Counted from the first letter of the stretch, positions 15,990-25,105 are shown. The stretch is DNA of 31,507 bases from Methanolobus sp. UBA32 (GCA_002507205.1 DAZF01000055.1:49480-80986); one strand, 5' to 3'. Numbers and translations are program-made. The notes: generated from the letters alone by a model not told the origin.

Positions 15990-17204
15990 TCAGCCTCTTA
16001 TGAGTTCAAGGTCCTTCAAAGCTGCATTCTTTAGCTGCTCCCTCAGGTCAGGTACTGCTGAAAGTGCCCTTTTCCAGTCAGGCATCTGAATATTCAGATC
16101 AACATCAAGATATGAATTGCCAGTCTTCAGAAGGATATCTGAGAATACTTCAACATACTTTTCCTCAACATGCCGGTCATATACCAGATTGTTGCAGATA
16201 GCATCAGCATAATGCTGCCGGATCAGATCCTGTGCAGAGCGTATATATTTAACGTACAATCCCTGAATAAAGGACCTTGATATCTGTATGCTTGTTGTTT
16301 CATTGGTTATGCGAAGTAAGGTCAATACAATATCATTGACCATCTTTGAAAGACCTTCACTGGTATTTTCCCCGGTGCCTTTGTGCTTGTGGTCATAGAA
16401 ACCAAGATCTGTTTGACATGTGCGTTTTAACGAACTGTTCCTGTAGACCTCGGCAAGTAGACCGACTTCAAGCCCCCAATCAGCAGGGAATCTCAAATGT
16501 AGTGCCATATCGGATGTGAGGGCAAATTCGCCTGCAAGAGTATATCTGAATGCCTGAAGATAATCAAGCACTTCCGATTTACAGCCCACATCTGTTTGTA
16601 ATACTTCGATGAAAGGTCTGACAAAAAGCCTGAATACCCTCCCATACATTACTTTGTTCTCTTTATTGATACGCGCGTAATATCCTTTATTAAAAAGGAA
16701 GTTCAATTTCGGATTGAGTATCGGATACAGCAATTTAGCGGGAAAACTCCTGGAATATGTCAGTATATCAGCATCGTGAAGCGCAATAGCATATGCATCA
16801 AGACTCGCAATACCCATAGCCAGCCAGACATCTTTCCCTTTACCTTTAAACTGGGAAATGTTCAGGTCTTTTTCTTTCATATCTTCAATGACCTTTGAAA
16901 CACCCGGACCATCACACCAGACAACTAAATGAGTCTGGTTAAGATTCTTAAAGAACCGAACCACCTCTTCATACTCTTCTTTGTTAGCGGCAGCCAATGC
17001 AATGATAATTTCCGAGATGAAATTACATTTGTTCAGTTCATAAACTATATTTGCAAGGCTTGGGCTTTCTATTTCCGAATATAACATAGGAATTATCAAA
17101 GCTGAACGCCTGCTCACCGCAAGTTCCTGCAAATGATTTATTATCATGTCGCTGTCGTTTGAAAAATCATGTATTGTTGTTATTTTTTCCTGATAAAAAT
17201 CCAT
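15990..17204 (-). CDS. gpgS: Glucosyl-3-phosphoglycerate synthase
   Basis: GpgS transfers glucose from an NDP-glucose to D-3-phosphoglycerate, the first step to the compatible solute glucosylglycerate. The GT81-type features are GKGKD (121-125), the metal-binding HDADI (143-147), AGEFALTSDMA (224-234), DWGLE (242-246) and DHKHKG (271-276). The pathway has been characterised biochemically in Methanococcoides burtonii. The ATG follows a GGGGGAGTGGT Shine-Dalgarno sequence. The gene begins about 50 bases after the GH15-like gene and precedes glgP, and the matching phosphatase gene lies about 2 kb upstream in the same direction. Mannosyl-3-phosphoglycerate synthase is the main alternative and is less likely from the motifs. 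Confidence 0.88.
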   Translation of the reverse strand: MDFYQEKITTIHDFSNDSDMIINHLQELAVSRRSALIIPMLYSEIESPSLANIVYELNKCNFISEIIIALAAANKEEYEEVVRFFKNLNQTHLVVWCDGPGVSKVIEDMKEKDLNISQFKGKGKDVWLAMGIASLDAYAIALHDADILTYSRSFPAKLLYPILNPKLNFLFNKGYYARINKENKVMYGRVFRLFVRPFIEVLQTDVGCKSEVLDYLQAFRYTLAGEFALTSDMALHLRFPADWGLEVGLLAEVYRNSSLKRTCQTDLGFYDHKHKGTGENTSEGLSKMVNDIVLTLLRITNETTSIQISRSFIQGLYVKYIRSAQDLIRQHYADAICNNLVYDRHVEEKYVEVFSDILLKTGNSYLDVDLNIQMPDWKRALSAVPDLREQLKNAALKDLELIRG

Positions 17205-17255
17205 TAAATACCACTCCCCCTGGTCTATTAATGATATAATCCGGAATCTGAACTT

Positions 17256-18497
17256 TCATTTAGAAGAATTACCAGCTCCAAATTTATGGATGAAATTGTT
17301 GTAAGCACGAAGATATTCAGCATGTGGCCATATCAGAGGAATTGTCACATAAGCCAGACCATCATTCCATTTTGGATGGGAGCGCACATTCTTGATCATG
17401 GTCATTTTGCTGTCCCTCAGTATGTTGGCGTTTGTATAATCCTCTAACCATAGTTCAAACCTGTCAATCGTGGAAATATGTTCAGGCAGCATGTGGTTAT
17501 GGGCCATGTCCACCACCCACCCCAGGTACATTTCTGCCATGTCCATGTTATCAGTTTCAACATAATGGTTAGCCAGTTGACATGTAAAATGACACCAAGG
17601 ACCATAACCTCCATTATTTCTGCCCCAGTACTCAGGATACCTGTTAAGCCCGCCTATCTCAGAGTCCCACAGTCTTTCATGTATCCTTTTTACAGTGGAT
17701 TTTATCTTAATATCAAAATCACTCACAAGCTCAAAGTAAGCGGGTGAATATTCAACTGCATCCACATCGATGACAGTTGATGCAAAAGCATCATATCCTA
17801 TGGGTTTACTGTTACGGTCTTTGACCCGTATACATTTGATAAATGACCTTCTTCGCGGACTATACAAACGTGTGAGGATTGATTCACGTATCTTTTCCGC
17901 TTCCACTTTCCATTCGGAAACTTCCTTACCCAGGGCTTCCCCCATTCTCACGGAAGATAATATTCCGGCACAACAGGCACAGTTAGCATATATCTCAAAA
18001 CCATGCTCATATGCAGGATATTCATGAATGCTGTTGATGGTATGGATAAGGTCCATCTCTTCATTCTTGTTCATCAGGATGAAACCAACAGCTTTTTCAA
18101 TCTTCTCCCAATGTTTTTCTACAAAAGCCCTGTCTGCCATCTCATCGAAAAAGGAGGCACCTGTTGCTTCAAAATATTTACCGAGGGCAAACAGCACAAG
18201 ACCGTTGCCGTCTATTTGAAGGTCCTTATAACTTGCATCATTACCATCAACGTCATACCGCTGGGAGAATTCCCCGAGTGGTTTCTGCGCATTGAGAACG
18301 AATTCAAGGGCTTTTTTTGCCTCGTCCAACATCCCGGCAGCTACAGCCCCGAGAATATCCACAGAATGATCTCTTGGATATATGAACGGATAACGTGTAC
18401 CTGGCGGACTTGCATAGAATCCACCATTTTCATGCTGGTTCTCTTTTAAGATGCGGATGCTGTTTTCATATATCTTGAGAGCTTCGGGAAAATTCAA
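17256..18497 (-). CDS. GH15-like glucan hydrolase (glucoamylase-related alpha/alpha barrel)
   Basis: The protein is an (alpha/alpha)6 barrel of the glucoamylase group, with the early FIYPRDHS segment, the IDGNGLVLFALG segment, WGRNNGGYGPWCHFT and a C-terminal LAYVTIPLIWPHAEYLRA. These match archaeal and bacterial GH15-related proteins, which are inverting hydrolases of alpha-glucosides with two carboxylates. At about 414 residues it is short and lacks the N-terminal beta-sandwich of full-length enzymes and a signal peptide, so it probably acts in the cytoplasm on glucan or on a glucosyl solute. I prefer the TTG at 18497: the GTG at 18506 overlaps the AAGGAG sequence, which is correctly spaced for the TTG. 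The Shine-Dalgarno sequence lies in the last codons of the upstream gene, so the two are coupled. Confidence 0.8.
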   Translation of the reverse strand: MNFPEALKIYENSIRILKENQHENGGFYASPPGTRYPFIYPRDHSVDILGAVAAGMLDEAKKALEFVLNAQKPLGEFSQRYDVDGNDASYKDLQIDGNGLVLFALGKYFEATGASFFDEMADRAFVEKHWEKIEKAVGFILMNKNEEMDLIHTINSIHEYPAYEHGFEIYANCACCAGILSSVRMGEALGKEVSEWKVEAEKIRESILTRLYSPRRRSFIKCIRVKDRNSKPIGYDAFASTVIDVDAVEYSPAYFELVSDFDIKIKSTVKRIHERLWDSEIGGLNRYPEYWGRNNGGYGPWCHFTCQLANHYVETDNMDMAEMYLGWVVDMAHNHMLPEHISTIDRFELWLEDYTNANILRDSKMTMIKNVRSHPKWNDGLAYVTIPLIWPHAEYLRAYNNFIHKFGAGNSSK

Positions 18498-18502
18498 GGT
18501 GC

Positions 18503-19033
18503 TCACTCCTTTTCAAGATATTCTACCCTATACACGCAAAAAGAACGGTCAAGCAGTTCACTTACCTGTTCTTTAGTCATCCTGGTCTTTTCGATGGCTT
18601 CTTCGTTGTACACTTTTACGTTGTTCACAACAGATTTACTGCCTACATTGTATATTCTTGCATCAGCAAGCTCAGCGCGACGTTTGCTGTAACTGTTCTG
18701 AAGTATTCCAAGTACGCTGGAAAGAGCAGGGAAGTTCCATGGCTCATCAGATTCTTCTTTCAGTTTATTCACAAAATTGATAAGTGCATTGAACTGGGAA
18801 GGCGTTTCACCATAGATGTTGTTGAAATCTATCAATTCGTTGCCAAAAGGACAGATCGGTAAAAAGTTTATATCATCTTCCCAGGCTCCTTCAAATCCCG
18901 GTCCTTCGATATCAGCAAGTTTGACACCAATAGAAGTTATCCATTGGTGTGTCTTCTGGACACCTGAAATGTCCACCATTTCCACAATACCAATTAAGAA
19001 TGCTTTCGGAAGTATATTCTTTAATCGAATCAT
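18503..19033 (-). CDS. Unknown protein in the glucosylglycerate cluster; N-terminus may extend through an in-frame UAG
   Basis: I do not recognise this 176-residue protein. It is soluble, with a hydrophobic N-terminal segment (KAFLIGIVEMV), a FLPICPFGNELIDF segment that looks like a conserved core with one cysteine, and a Lys/Glu-rich C-terminus. It lies between gpgP and the GH15-like gene and is coupled to the latter, so a role in glucan or solute metabolism is likely by context. The ATG at 19033 has only GGGGT upstream. The same frame continues upstream through a TAG (19039-19037) to an ATG at 19090, adding 17 coding-like codons. In Methanosarcinaceae UAG can encode pyrrolysine, so the true product may be about 195 residues with pyrrolysine at position 18. 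Confidence 0.7.
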   Translation of the reverse strand: MIRLKNILPKAFLIGIVEMVDISGVQKTHQWITSIGVKLADIEGPGFEGAWEDDINFLPICPFGNELIDFNNIYGETPSQFNALINFVNKLKEESDEPWNFPALSSVLGILQNSYSKRRAELADARIYNVGSKSVVNNVKVYNEEAIEKTRMTKEQVSELLDRSFCVYRVEYLEKE

Positions 19034-19090
19034 CTTCTACCCCATCTCCGTGATGATTTCGGCACGATCTGTATTGATAGCCCTGGCCAT
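19034..19090 (-). other. In-frame upstream extension with UAG codon (candidate pyrrolysine site) or upstream mini-ORF
   Basis: Read on the minus strand from the ATG at 19090, the codons give MARAINTDRAEIITEMG, then TAG, then AAG and the ATG of the downstream gene in the same frame. The 17 residues look like real protein (a charged amphipathic helix). A TAA closes the frame eight codons before the ATG (about 19112-19114). TATA-like TTTATATGG at 19156-19164 lies upstream. The stretch is either the N-terminal part of a pyrrolysine-containing protein, a regulatory upstream ORF, or the result of a nonsense mutation. Confidence 0.5.
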
Positions 19091-19249
19091 AAGCCCAATG
19101 GCTATGGATTATCAAAGTCAGATGCTAAGTCTCCCAAATATATATTCTGCGTTGACCATATAAATAATGATAAGCAACTATCCACGAAAGTGAACTGGAA
19201 ATAATATATTATAATCAAAAACAACAAAAACAGAGAACAATGTCCATAA

Positions 19250-20053
19250 TCACTTTAGCAGTTCTGATACGGCTATGTTCCACCCCACAGGACCGACACC
19301 CTTAACCTTGTTGACCTTTTCATCCGTGATATTCGGATCATATTTCCCATCTGGCTTCTGCACAAGAAAAGCAATATCAACCACTTTTAGCATGGGATAG
19401 TCATTAAGACTGTCACCAAGTCCGACAGTTCTCACATCCCCGAATTGTTTCCGGTATATCTGTGTGAGAATACGAACCGCCTTCCCCTTATCATTGTCAC
19501 CGATTATGTGCCAGTACCTTCCGCCACGGGTATGGTTGAGCCCCTTTGCCCTGATATCCCCAATTAACTTCTCGGCATCGCTTTCGTCACCATCCAGCTT
19601 GAAAGCTTCATCATATTCCCGCTGCTTCGCAAGGCAGGCAGACTCCAGATCAAGCCCTGTGTCCTCACTCACCTCTACATCGGTCATGTCACCAAAACCC
19701 ATCACTGCAAGCCCCTCCGATGCCGCTATGTTCAACAGCACATTCCTCAGTAGATTGTAATCCGCACCAAGCTCAATTATATCATACTTATCCGTGGACC
19801 TGGAAGAAACAAAGTCCACATCGAAATACCCATGTGGAATAAAGATTGCTCCACCATTCTCAGATATGAAAGGATGTCCGACATCCAGTTTATCCACGTA
19901 TACCTCGATCTCAGCCCGGGTCTTACTGGTACAGAATACAAGCGGGATGCCTTTTTCTTTCAGCAGGTTGATTGCTGGCAGTGCCGCTTCGTATGAGTAT
20001 GTGTTATGGTCTACCAAGGTACCGTCAAGATCTGTAAAAACGATATATTGCAT
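19250..20053 (-). CDS. gpgP: Glucosyl-3-phosphoglycerate phosphatase (mannosyl-3-phosphoglycerate phosphatase family)
   Basis: GpgP removes the phosphate from glucosyl-3-phosphoglycerate to give glucosylglycerate. The 267-residue HAD hydrolase has motif I DLDGTLVD (8-15), motif II in FCTSKTR, the substrate-facing PFISENGGAIF, and motif IV GLGDSLNDYPML. The NHTRGGRYWHI segment is typical of the mannosyl-3-phosphoglycerate phosphatase branch, which also includes archaeal GpgP. Because the window holds gpgS but no obvious mannosyl-3-phosphoglycerate synthase, the glucosyl substrate is the better choice. GGGAGTT lies seven bases before the ATG. It is first in the minus-strand solute and glucan cluster, with a 216-base gap before the next ATG that probably holds a second promoter. 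Confidence 0.87.
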   Translation of the reverse strand: MQYIVFTDLDGTLVDHNTYSYEAALPAINLLKEKGIPLVFCTSKTRAEIEVYVDKLDVGHPFISENGGAIFIPHGYFDVDFVSSRSTDKYDIIELGADYNLLRNVLLNIAASEGLAVMGFGDMTDVEVSEDTGLDLESACLAKQREYDEAFKLDGDESDAEKLIGDIRAKGLNHTRGGRYWHIIGDNDKGKAVRILTQIYRKQFGDVRTVGLGDSLNDYPMLKVVDIAFLVQKPDGKYDPNITDEKVNKVKGVGPVGWNIAVSELLK

Positions 20054-20133
20054 GTATCCAACTCCCTGAAATGATGATAGTAGTATTTTGGAGGGGATTA
20101 TTTTTAAATGATTGGATAGAAAAAAGATGGATT

Positions 20134-21615
20134 TTATTGCTCTTTTATCACAAAATCCACAAAGCTGCCTGCAAACTCCCTGTAAGAACTAGCAACCAGA
20201 TGAGCATAGCATCCAAGTGTATTGTTCACCGTTAGTCCGTCCCAGCCATCAATAATACCGGTGCCACGGGATAGTTTTATGGCGAATTTCGCATCCTTCG
20301 GGATATCTGTCACTTCGGAATGGTGGAATTCGTGGCCACGGAAAGAATTTCCGGTTTTGCCGATTACGGAATCCATTGCAAGTGAACCTATATTGTAGCT
20401 GACCACACGTTTGTGACCCATCAAAGTATGTCCGGGGAGTGCTCCTACCATATCGTGGGTTGACTCTGGCATCTCGGCCATGTTGTGAGCGCCCTGTCCT
20501 TTAACTCCTGTACTGAGTTTTTCGGTAAGGTACATGAGACCTCCGCATTCTGCATAGATGGGAAGACCGGAGCGTGATGCATCCAGAACGTCTTCACGCA
20601 TGGAAACGTTGTTCTCGAGTTCCGCGGCGAAAAGCTCAGGATAGCCGCCGCCAAGATACAGGCCGTCGACATCCGGGAGTTTTTTATCGTGGATAGGGCT
20701 GAAGTATTTGATATCTGCCCCTGCCATCTGGAGCAGCTCGAGATTGTCATGGTAATAGAAATTAAAAGCCTCATCAAGGGCAACTCCAATGACCGGACGC
20801 TCTCCCTGGAGCTCACGGGGGTTGAACACGGTTTTTGGTGGACGCTCAAGAGCAGGAGCTGTTTGCGCCATCTCAAGCAGGCGGTCTATATCAATGCCAT
20901 CCTTGATTGTATTTTTAATGAAATCTATCCGCTCATCGTAATTGTCAGCCCGGCGGCGTTCCTCTATTGCAGGAACAAGGCCTAGATGCCTCATGGATAT
21001 CTTCATGGAATTGTTGCGGCGAATCACACCGATAACAGGAATACCAGTGTAGTGTTCAATGGCCTCAGTGGCTTTTTTCTCGTGGCGTGGGCCACCTATG
21101 TTGTTGAGAATGACACCTGTTATATGCACATCCCTGTCAAAATCCCTGAAACCATTTACAAGGGCAGCAGCAGAGCGAGTGATACTCCTTGCATTGATGA
21201 TAAGGATAACAGAACATTTCAGAATCTTGGCTATCTGTGCGGTGCTGCCAGTATCCGAAAAACTGTCAAAACCTTCAAACAGGCCACGGACACCTTCAAT
21301 GATAGCGATATCAGCATCACCGTCAGCTTCCGTACCATGAATGAAGACATCCCGCACACCCTCCTCGTCCATCAGGAAACCATCGATATTACGAGCCCTG
21401 CGGCCCGTTATCTCTGAATAGTAACTGGGATCGATGTAATCCAGTCCAACCTTATACGGCTGGACCTTATACCCGGCCTCAGTAAGAGCCGCAAGCAGAC
21501 CGATTGTAATAGTGGTCTTGCCTGAAGAGGAACTGCCTGCTGACAGGAGTATCCGTGGTATTCCCTTTGTTTTTTCCTTTGTTTCCGGGACAGGAGGAGT
21601 GTCGGACATGGTCAT
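20134..21615 (-). CDS. cfbB: Ni-sirohydrochlorin a,c-diamide synthase
   Basis: CfbB amidates the a and c acetate side chains of Ni-sirohydrochlorin with glutamine and ATP during coenzyme F430 synthesis. It belongs to the cobyrinate a,c-diamide synthase (CbiA) family: an N-terminal dethiobiotin-synthetase-like ATPase domain with P-loop SAGSSSSGKTT (about 26-36) and VGLDYIDPSYY, and a C-terminal glutaminase domain with nucleophile Cys in YAECGGLMYL. Its place directly after cfbC, six bases away, separates it from the cobalamin enzyme CbiA, which has nearly the same motifs. Two ATGs, 21615 and 21609, are possible starts, and AAAGG is better placed for 21609. The length of 493 residues is normal. 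Confidence 0.9.
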   Translation of the reverse strand: MTMSDTPPVPETKEKTKGIPRILLSAGSSSSGKTTITIGLLAALTEAGYKVQPYKVGLDYIDPSYYSEITGRRARNIDGFLMDEEGVRDVFIHGTEADGDADIAIIEGVRGLFEGFDSFSDTGSTAQIAKILKCSVILIINARSITRSAAALVNGFRDFDRDVHITGVILNNIGGPRHEKKATEAIEHYTGIPVIGVIRRNNSMKISMRHLGLVPAIEERRRADNYDERIDFIKNTIKDGIDIDRLLEMAQTAPALERPPKTVFNPRELQGERPVIGVALDEAFNFYYHDNLELLQMAGADIKYFSPIHDKKLPDVDGLYLGGGYPELFAAELENNVSMREDVLDASRSGLPIYAECGGLMYLTEKLSTGVKGQGAHNMAEMPESTHDMVGALPGHTLMGHKRVVSYNIGSLAMDSVIGKTGNSFRGHEFHHSEVTDIPKDAKFAIKLSRGTGIIDGWDGLTVNNTLGCYAHLVASSYREFAGSFVDFVIKEQ

Positions 21616-21621
21616 TAGCCT

Positions 21622-22413
21622 TTAACGTGTAAGTTCACGAAGTCTTTCATCTTCAAGGGCTTCGGGCATGACAGAGCTTTCATTGGACATGATTGCATGT
21701 GCAAGTTCACGATAAACACCTGCAACAGGTGAATCCGGCGCTTTTTCAAGAACAGAGAAACCATCCCTCTCGCAGTCCTGGACTATCTGTTCCTTTGGAA
21801 TGAAAGCCATGAGTTTGCTGCCGATCTCCTCGGAAAACTTTCTCACAATATTCTCTTCCCTTGTAACACTTCTGGAATTGCAGATAATGCCTGAGAGAGG
21901 AGTATCTATCTTGGCAAGTCCCCTGCAGATATTATTAGCAGCATAGAGCGGCATGTATTCGCCTGATGTGAGAATGTAAGCCTGGTTCACGAGTCCCTTG
22001 CGTATAGGTGCGACAAAACCACCGCATACGATATCGCCCGGAACATCGTAGATGATAAGGTCCATATCATCGATGGACTTGCACATCTGCTTCAATTTCT
22101 GGATCGCAACGATTATACCTCGTCCGGCACAGCCAATTCCAGGCTCGGGACCGCCTACCTCCACACATTTCACACCCTTGTACCCTTCGTGGACGATATC
22201 CTCTTCCCTTACCTCGATCTTCTGTCTGAGAAGGTCAAGGATGGTGGGTATTCTCTTACCTCCAAGAAGTGTGATGGATGAATCGCTCTTTGGATCACAT
22301 CCGATGATCATAACTTTGTAACCTTCATCTGCACAGGCTGCTGCAACATTGGAAGCAGTGCTGGATTTTCCAATACCGCCCTTGCCGTAAATGGCTATTC
22401 TTTTCTGTGCCAT
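21622..22413 (-). CDS. cfbC: Ni-sirohydrochlorin a,c-diamide reductive cyclase, NifH-like reductase component
   Basis: CfbC is the nitrogenase-iron-protein homolog that feeds electrons, with ATP hydrolysis, to CfbD for the six-electron reduction and gamma-lactam formation that make 15,17(3)-seco-F430-17(3)-acid. The P-loop is [10 protein letters not shown] (10-19) and the two [4Fe-4S] ligands are C95 (PGIGCAGRG) and C130 (GDIVCGGF), as in NifH. The ATG at 22413 has GGGGGC upstream and overlaps the cfbD stop by one base (TGATG), giving 263 residues; an in-frame TTG one codon earlier is less likely. The pairing with cfbD, and the absence of nifD or nifK here, supports F430 rather than nitrogen fixation. 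Confidence 0.93.
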   Translation of the reverse strand: MAQKRIAIYGKGGIGKSSTASNVAAACADEGYKVMIIGCDPKSDSSITLLGGKRIPTILDLLRQKIEVREEDIVHEGYKGVKCVEVGGPEPGIGCAGRGIIVAIQKLKQMCKSIDDMDLIIYDVPGDIVCGGFVAPIRKGLVNQAYILTSGEYMPLYAANNICRGLAKIDTPLSGIICNSRSVTREENIVRKFSEEIGSKLMAFIPKEQIVQDCERDGFSVLEKAPDSPVAGVYRELAHAIMSNESSVMPEALEDERLRELTR

Positions 22414-23549
22414 CAAACTGCCCCCTGTTCTTCATCTAACATGTCCTTTGCAACTTCACGCATCGTTGCCCCGAACTCAGATTCAACAATGTGGTTCACA
22501 CCAAGTGTCTTGGGATGCAAGTCGATCTCCACAATAACATGTTCATGTCCCATTTCCTTTAGCGGAAGAACCTGCCTAGGACCATTTGTAACGGATATTA
22601 CTTCCATTCCCGCGAGGTTATCCATGGGTACTGCATGTGGCACACCGGTGATAACAGCAAAGTCAAAGTCACTGTATTTTTCAGCTATCAGCTCACTGAC
22701 CTTTTCACCTGCGATGGGATACTCGTCCATACCACCGATATTCTCATGAATTATGATTCCTTTTTCCTTGAAATCTTCCATTATCGAACTCGCATGATGA
22801 CGAACACGTGGAAGACCAAGAGTATCATCCACGTTTGCCATATTGATGACATTATTTTCCATGCCAAGCTGGGCAGCCACTTCATTGATCGCAACTGTAA
22901 TGTCAGCGAACATGTAACCGGTCTCTTTCTTGGCATTCATAATGGTAAGGCAGCGCTTGCCTTCTTTCAGGTAATTGATAACCTTTTCAGCAACCTTGTA
23001 CTTCAGGTCTCCACGTGAAGGGGTAAGGTATTCCCTGCTTGCTGCACCATGGCGCTTCTCAACATTGGTTGCTTCCTCAAGAAGGAGCTTCTGTCTTGCA
23101 AGCTCATCTGGATCTATGATACCTGCATCACAGGCAGATTCAAGCGCAATCAGCACACCTTTTGTATTGTTAGGGTAACCCGCATGAACTTCCACCTCAA
23201 TTACAGGCACATTCAGGTTTGCATCCTGAACAGGCTCGCGGAGTTCCTCACCAATGATCATACTGGCACAGGTACCCACCACACCGATGAGTTTCGGATT
23301 GAACATCTCATTCACTTTTGCAAGCAAGGATGAGAGTTCATCGCGTCCTCCAAAGACAAAGCCATTCTCATCAAGAGCAGTGGTTACAACATGTATCCCA
23401 TCCTCTTCAAGGAGCCTTGCGTGTTTGAATGAGCAACCCGGAGGACCGTGAAGTATAGCAACATCAACATTCAGGTCACGTAATGTATATAATGCAGCCA
23501 CGATAGAGCTTGGCCGCGGGTGTATAATTGAAATATCTTTTTCTGCCAT
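22413..23549 (-). CDS. cfbD: Ni-sirohydrochlorin a,c-diamide reductive cyclase, NifD-like catalytic component
   Basis: CfbD is the catalytic, NifD-like subunit that binds the Ni-tetrapyrrole and carries a [4Fe-4S] cluster. Cluster ligands are probably C39 in LHGPPGCSF and C94 in VGTCASMI. The ATG at 23549 gives the family N-terminus [17 protein letters not shown] and 378 residues, with AAGGGAT upstream; the frame is open back to 23645 but that part is AT-rich and unlike the family. A TATA box at about 23615-23625 would give a leader of roughly 45 bases. It is the first gene of the cfbD-cfbC-cfbB run, with overlapping or very short junctions, so the three are surely co-transcribed. Confidence 0.92.
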   Translation of the reverse strand: MAEKDISIIHPRPSSIVAALYTLRDLNVDVAILHGPPGCSFKHARLLEEDGIHVVTTALDENGFVFGGRDELSSLLAKVNEMFNPKLIGVVGTCASMIIGEELREPVQDANLNVPVIEVEVHAGYPNNTKGVLIALESACDAGIIDPDELARQKLLLEEATNVEKRHGAASREYLTPSRGDLKYKVAEKVINYLKEGKRCLTIMNAKKETGYMFADITVAINEVAAQLGMENNVINMANVDDTLGLPRVRHHASSIMEDFKEKGIIIHENIGGMDEYPIAGEKVSELIAEKYSDFDFAVITGVPHAVPMDNLAGMEVISVTNGPRQVLPLKEMGHEHVIVEIDLHPKTLGVNHIVESEFGATMREVAKDMLDEEQGAV

Positions 23550-23614
23550 ATCTATCCCTTTTATTAATTCAGGAGTTATGCAATTATTATATTTGTTAAA
23601 TTTCGTAATAAATA

Positions 23615-23625
23615 GTATACTTAAA
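23615..23625 (-). promoter_or_regulatory. TATA box of the cfbD-cfbC-cfbB operon
   Basis: The minus strand reads TTTAAGTATAC here, about 26 bases before a predicted start near 23594 and about 70 bases before the cfbD ATG. The gap from the cfbE stop (185 bases) also contains several T-runs that could end the cfbE transcript. Predicted by eye only. Confidence 0.4.
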
Positions 23626-23734
23626 GTATCACTGTTTTTCTGCACTATCTAGTTCTTTATTGTATAAAAGCACTAATCATAATAAAAAAACACAGAATAA
23701 AATTCAGGCAAAATAAGAGATAAAAAGGCTAAGC

Positions 23735-25105
23735 TCACCTGAAACATTTGACACACGACAGTATGATATCATCCTTTGAAGATGCTTCAAGTGCCATACT
23801 TAGTCCTTCTTCAAGTCCGGGAGCATACACAACATTCTTTTCGGCTATACCTCGCATTCTTTCGCCCACAAGTATCAATTGTCCGATATCCGTGCTACGC
23901 CTGCTGACAAACTCTGAAACATTCCCGGGAGGTAAACCCTCACAAACCTGGGCAGCTTCCTCACCAAGTACCATTATGATTCCGCCGCTGTCAGCCTCCG
24001 GTTTACTTAAAGCATAATCCAGCGAGCGTTCTGCAGAACGTATATCCATACCGGAGTTGGAGTTATCAATAAGTTTCCTGCCGGAAAGATCCTTCTCCTG
24101 CATCCTTCCCTGCAAACCTTCAAAAGAACTGATAACTTTGGACATATCTCCCACAGAAACTCCCATCCACATTGCTACAGAACCTGAAGCTGCAAAGGCA
24201 GTTGAATATGACCTTGAGTTGTAATTAGGCCGAAGGGACGATGAAAGAACACCATCCTTGTAATCTAGAACTATATCACCATCCTTAAAGTGAATCTGAA
24301 CATCAGCATTCAGTTGCTCTGAATCACTAAAAGTGAAAAATGTCCTGCTATTTTCCTTTGCTTTATCCAGTGCCTTTCGGTCTCTTACATTCAGGAAGAA
24401 AAACTCTTCCGGCTGGCAATGAGAAAGTACACTCATCTTTGAATCACTTGCATTGGAAGTTGAAGCAGCTATCATGTAATCCGGCTCCAGTGTGGTAATT
24501 ACTCCCACATCAGCAAACCCTGTCAGGCCTATTGAGACTTCAAAGATGTAACAATCAGCGTCAATGCCCAGCTCATTCAGCCTGTCAACTGCAAGCAGCA
24601 TGCTTCCCGGAGCTATACTTAAACCAAGGTGAACTATCCTGGAACTGCCCTTGTTCCACAGTTCAAGACCTCTGGAAGTGTGAAGAATCACCTTCATCTT
24701 CCGTGAAAGCATGTCAGCAAGCAGGGATGCAGAACTTGTTTTGGCCTTTGAACCTGTGATCTCGACCACAGTAGTACCATCCAGAGAACCGGTCATGGAC
24801 AATATCATACCTACAGCCCTGTGGTGGGTCATGACCTCTATATTTTTTTCTCTGGCATCTGCAAGCATAGCATATTCAGGATCCAGGTGTGAAGGACTTA
24901 CGACAAGGTCAAAGCCATCAACAGGCACCGGATCCTTTGAAGTTATTATACCGTGGTCGGATTCGAGACCTGAAAGTATATTTTCATCCACTGTCCTGTA
25001 AACATCTACTGCTGTGACTTTAAAACCAAGGCCCGCAAATTTCTTAGCGATAATAATGCCTGCGTGCGTCAGGTCAAGAACTGCAATGTTGGTATAATCT
25101 GGCAT
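23735..25105 (-). CDS. cfbE: Coenzyme F430 synthetase (Mur ligase family)
   Basis: CfbE closes the carbocyclic F ring of seco-F430 with ATP to make coenzyme F430, the nickel cofactor of methyl-coenzyme M reductase. It is a MurD/MurF-like ligase: an N-terminal Rossmann-like domain (residues 1 to about 105), a central ATPase domain with P-loop ITGSKAKTSS (about 117-126), and a C-terminal domain with LIDNSNSGMD. The P-loop has Ala where most Mur ligases have Gly (G-x-x-G-K-T). The position just upstream of cfbD on the same strand makes the assignment secure. cfbA is not in the window. The ATG at 25105 follows GGTG. Confidence 0.9.
   Translation of the reverse strand: MPDYTNIAVLDLTHAGIIIAKKFAGLGFKVTAVDVYRTVDENILSGLESDHGIITSKDPVPVDGFDLVVSPSHLDPEYAMLADAREKNIEVMTHHRAVGMILSMTGSLDGTTVVEITGSKAKTSSASLLADMLSRKMKVILHTSRGLELWNKGSSRIVHLGLSIAPGSMLLAVDRLNELGIDADCYIFEVSIGLTGFADVGVITTLEPDYMIAASTSNASDSKMSVLSHCQPEEFFFLNVRDRKALDKAKENSRTFFTFSDSEQLNADVQIHFKDGDIVLDYKDGVLSSSLRPNYNSRSYSTAFAASGSVAMWMGVSVGDMSKVISSFEGLQGRMQEKDLSGRKLIDNSNSGMDIRSAERSLDYALSKPEADSGGIIMVLGEEAAQVCEGLPPGNVSEFVSRRSTDIGQLILVGERMRGIAEKNVVYAPGLEEGLSMALEASSKDDIILSCVKCFR

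Noticed and set aside
20445..20876. Long antisense or alternative frames within cfbB and other large genes
   Set aside because: They are shadows of strongly recognised genes, have no start signals of their own and give no recognisable protein.
21622..23549. NifH and NifD-like genes as a nitrogenase
   Set aside because: There is no nifK, nifE, nifN or nifI; the pair lies with the CbiA-like and Mur-ligase-like genes in the arrangement of the F430 pathway.
23550..23645. cfbD N-terminal extension to 23645
   Set aside because: The extension is AT-rich, runs over the probable TATA box and lacks family similarity; AAGGGAT supports the ATG at 23549.
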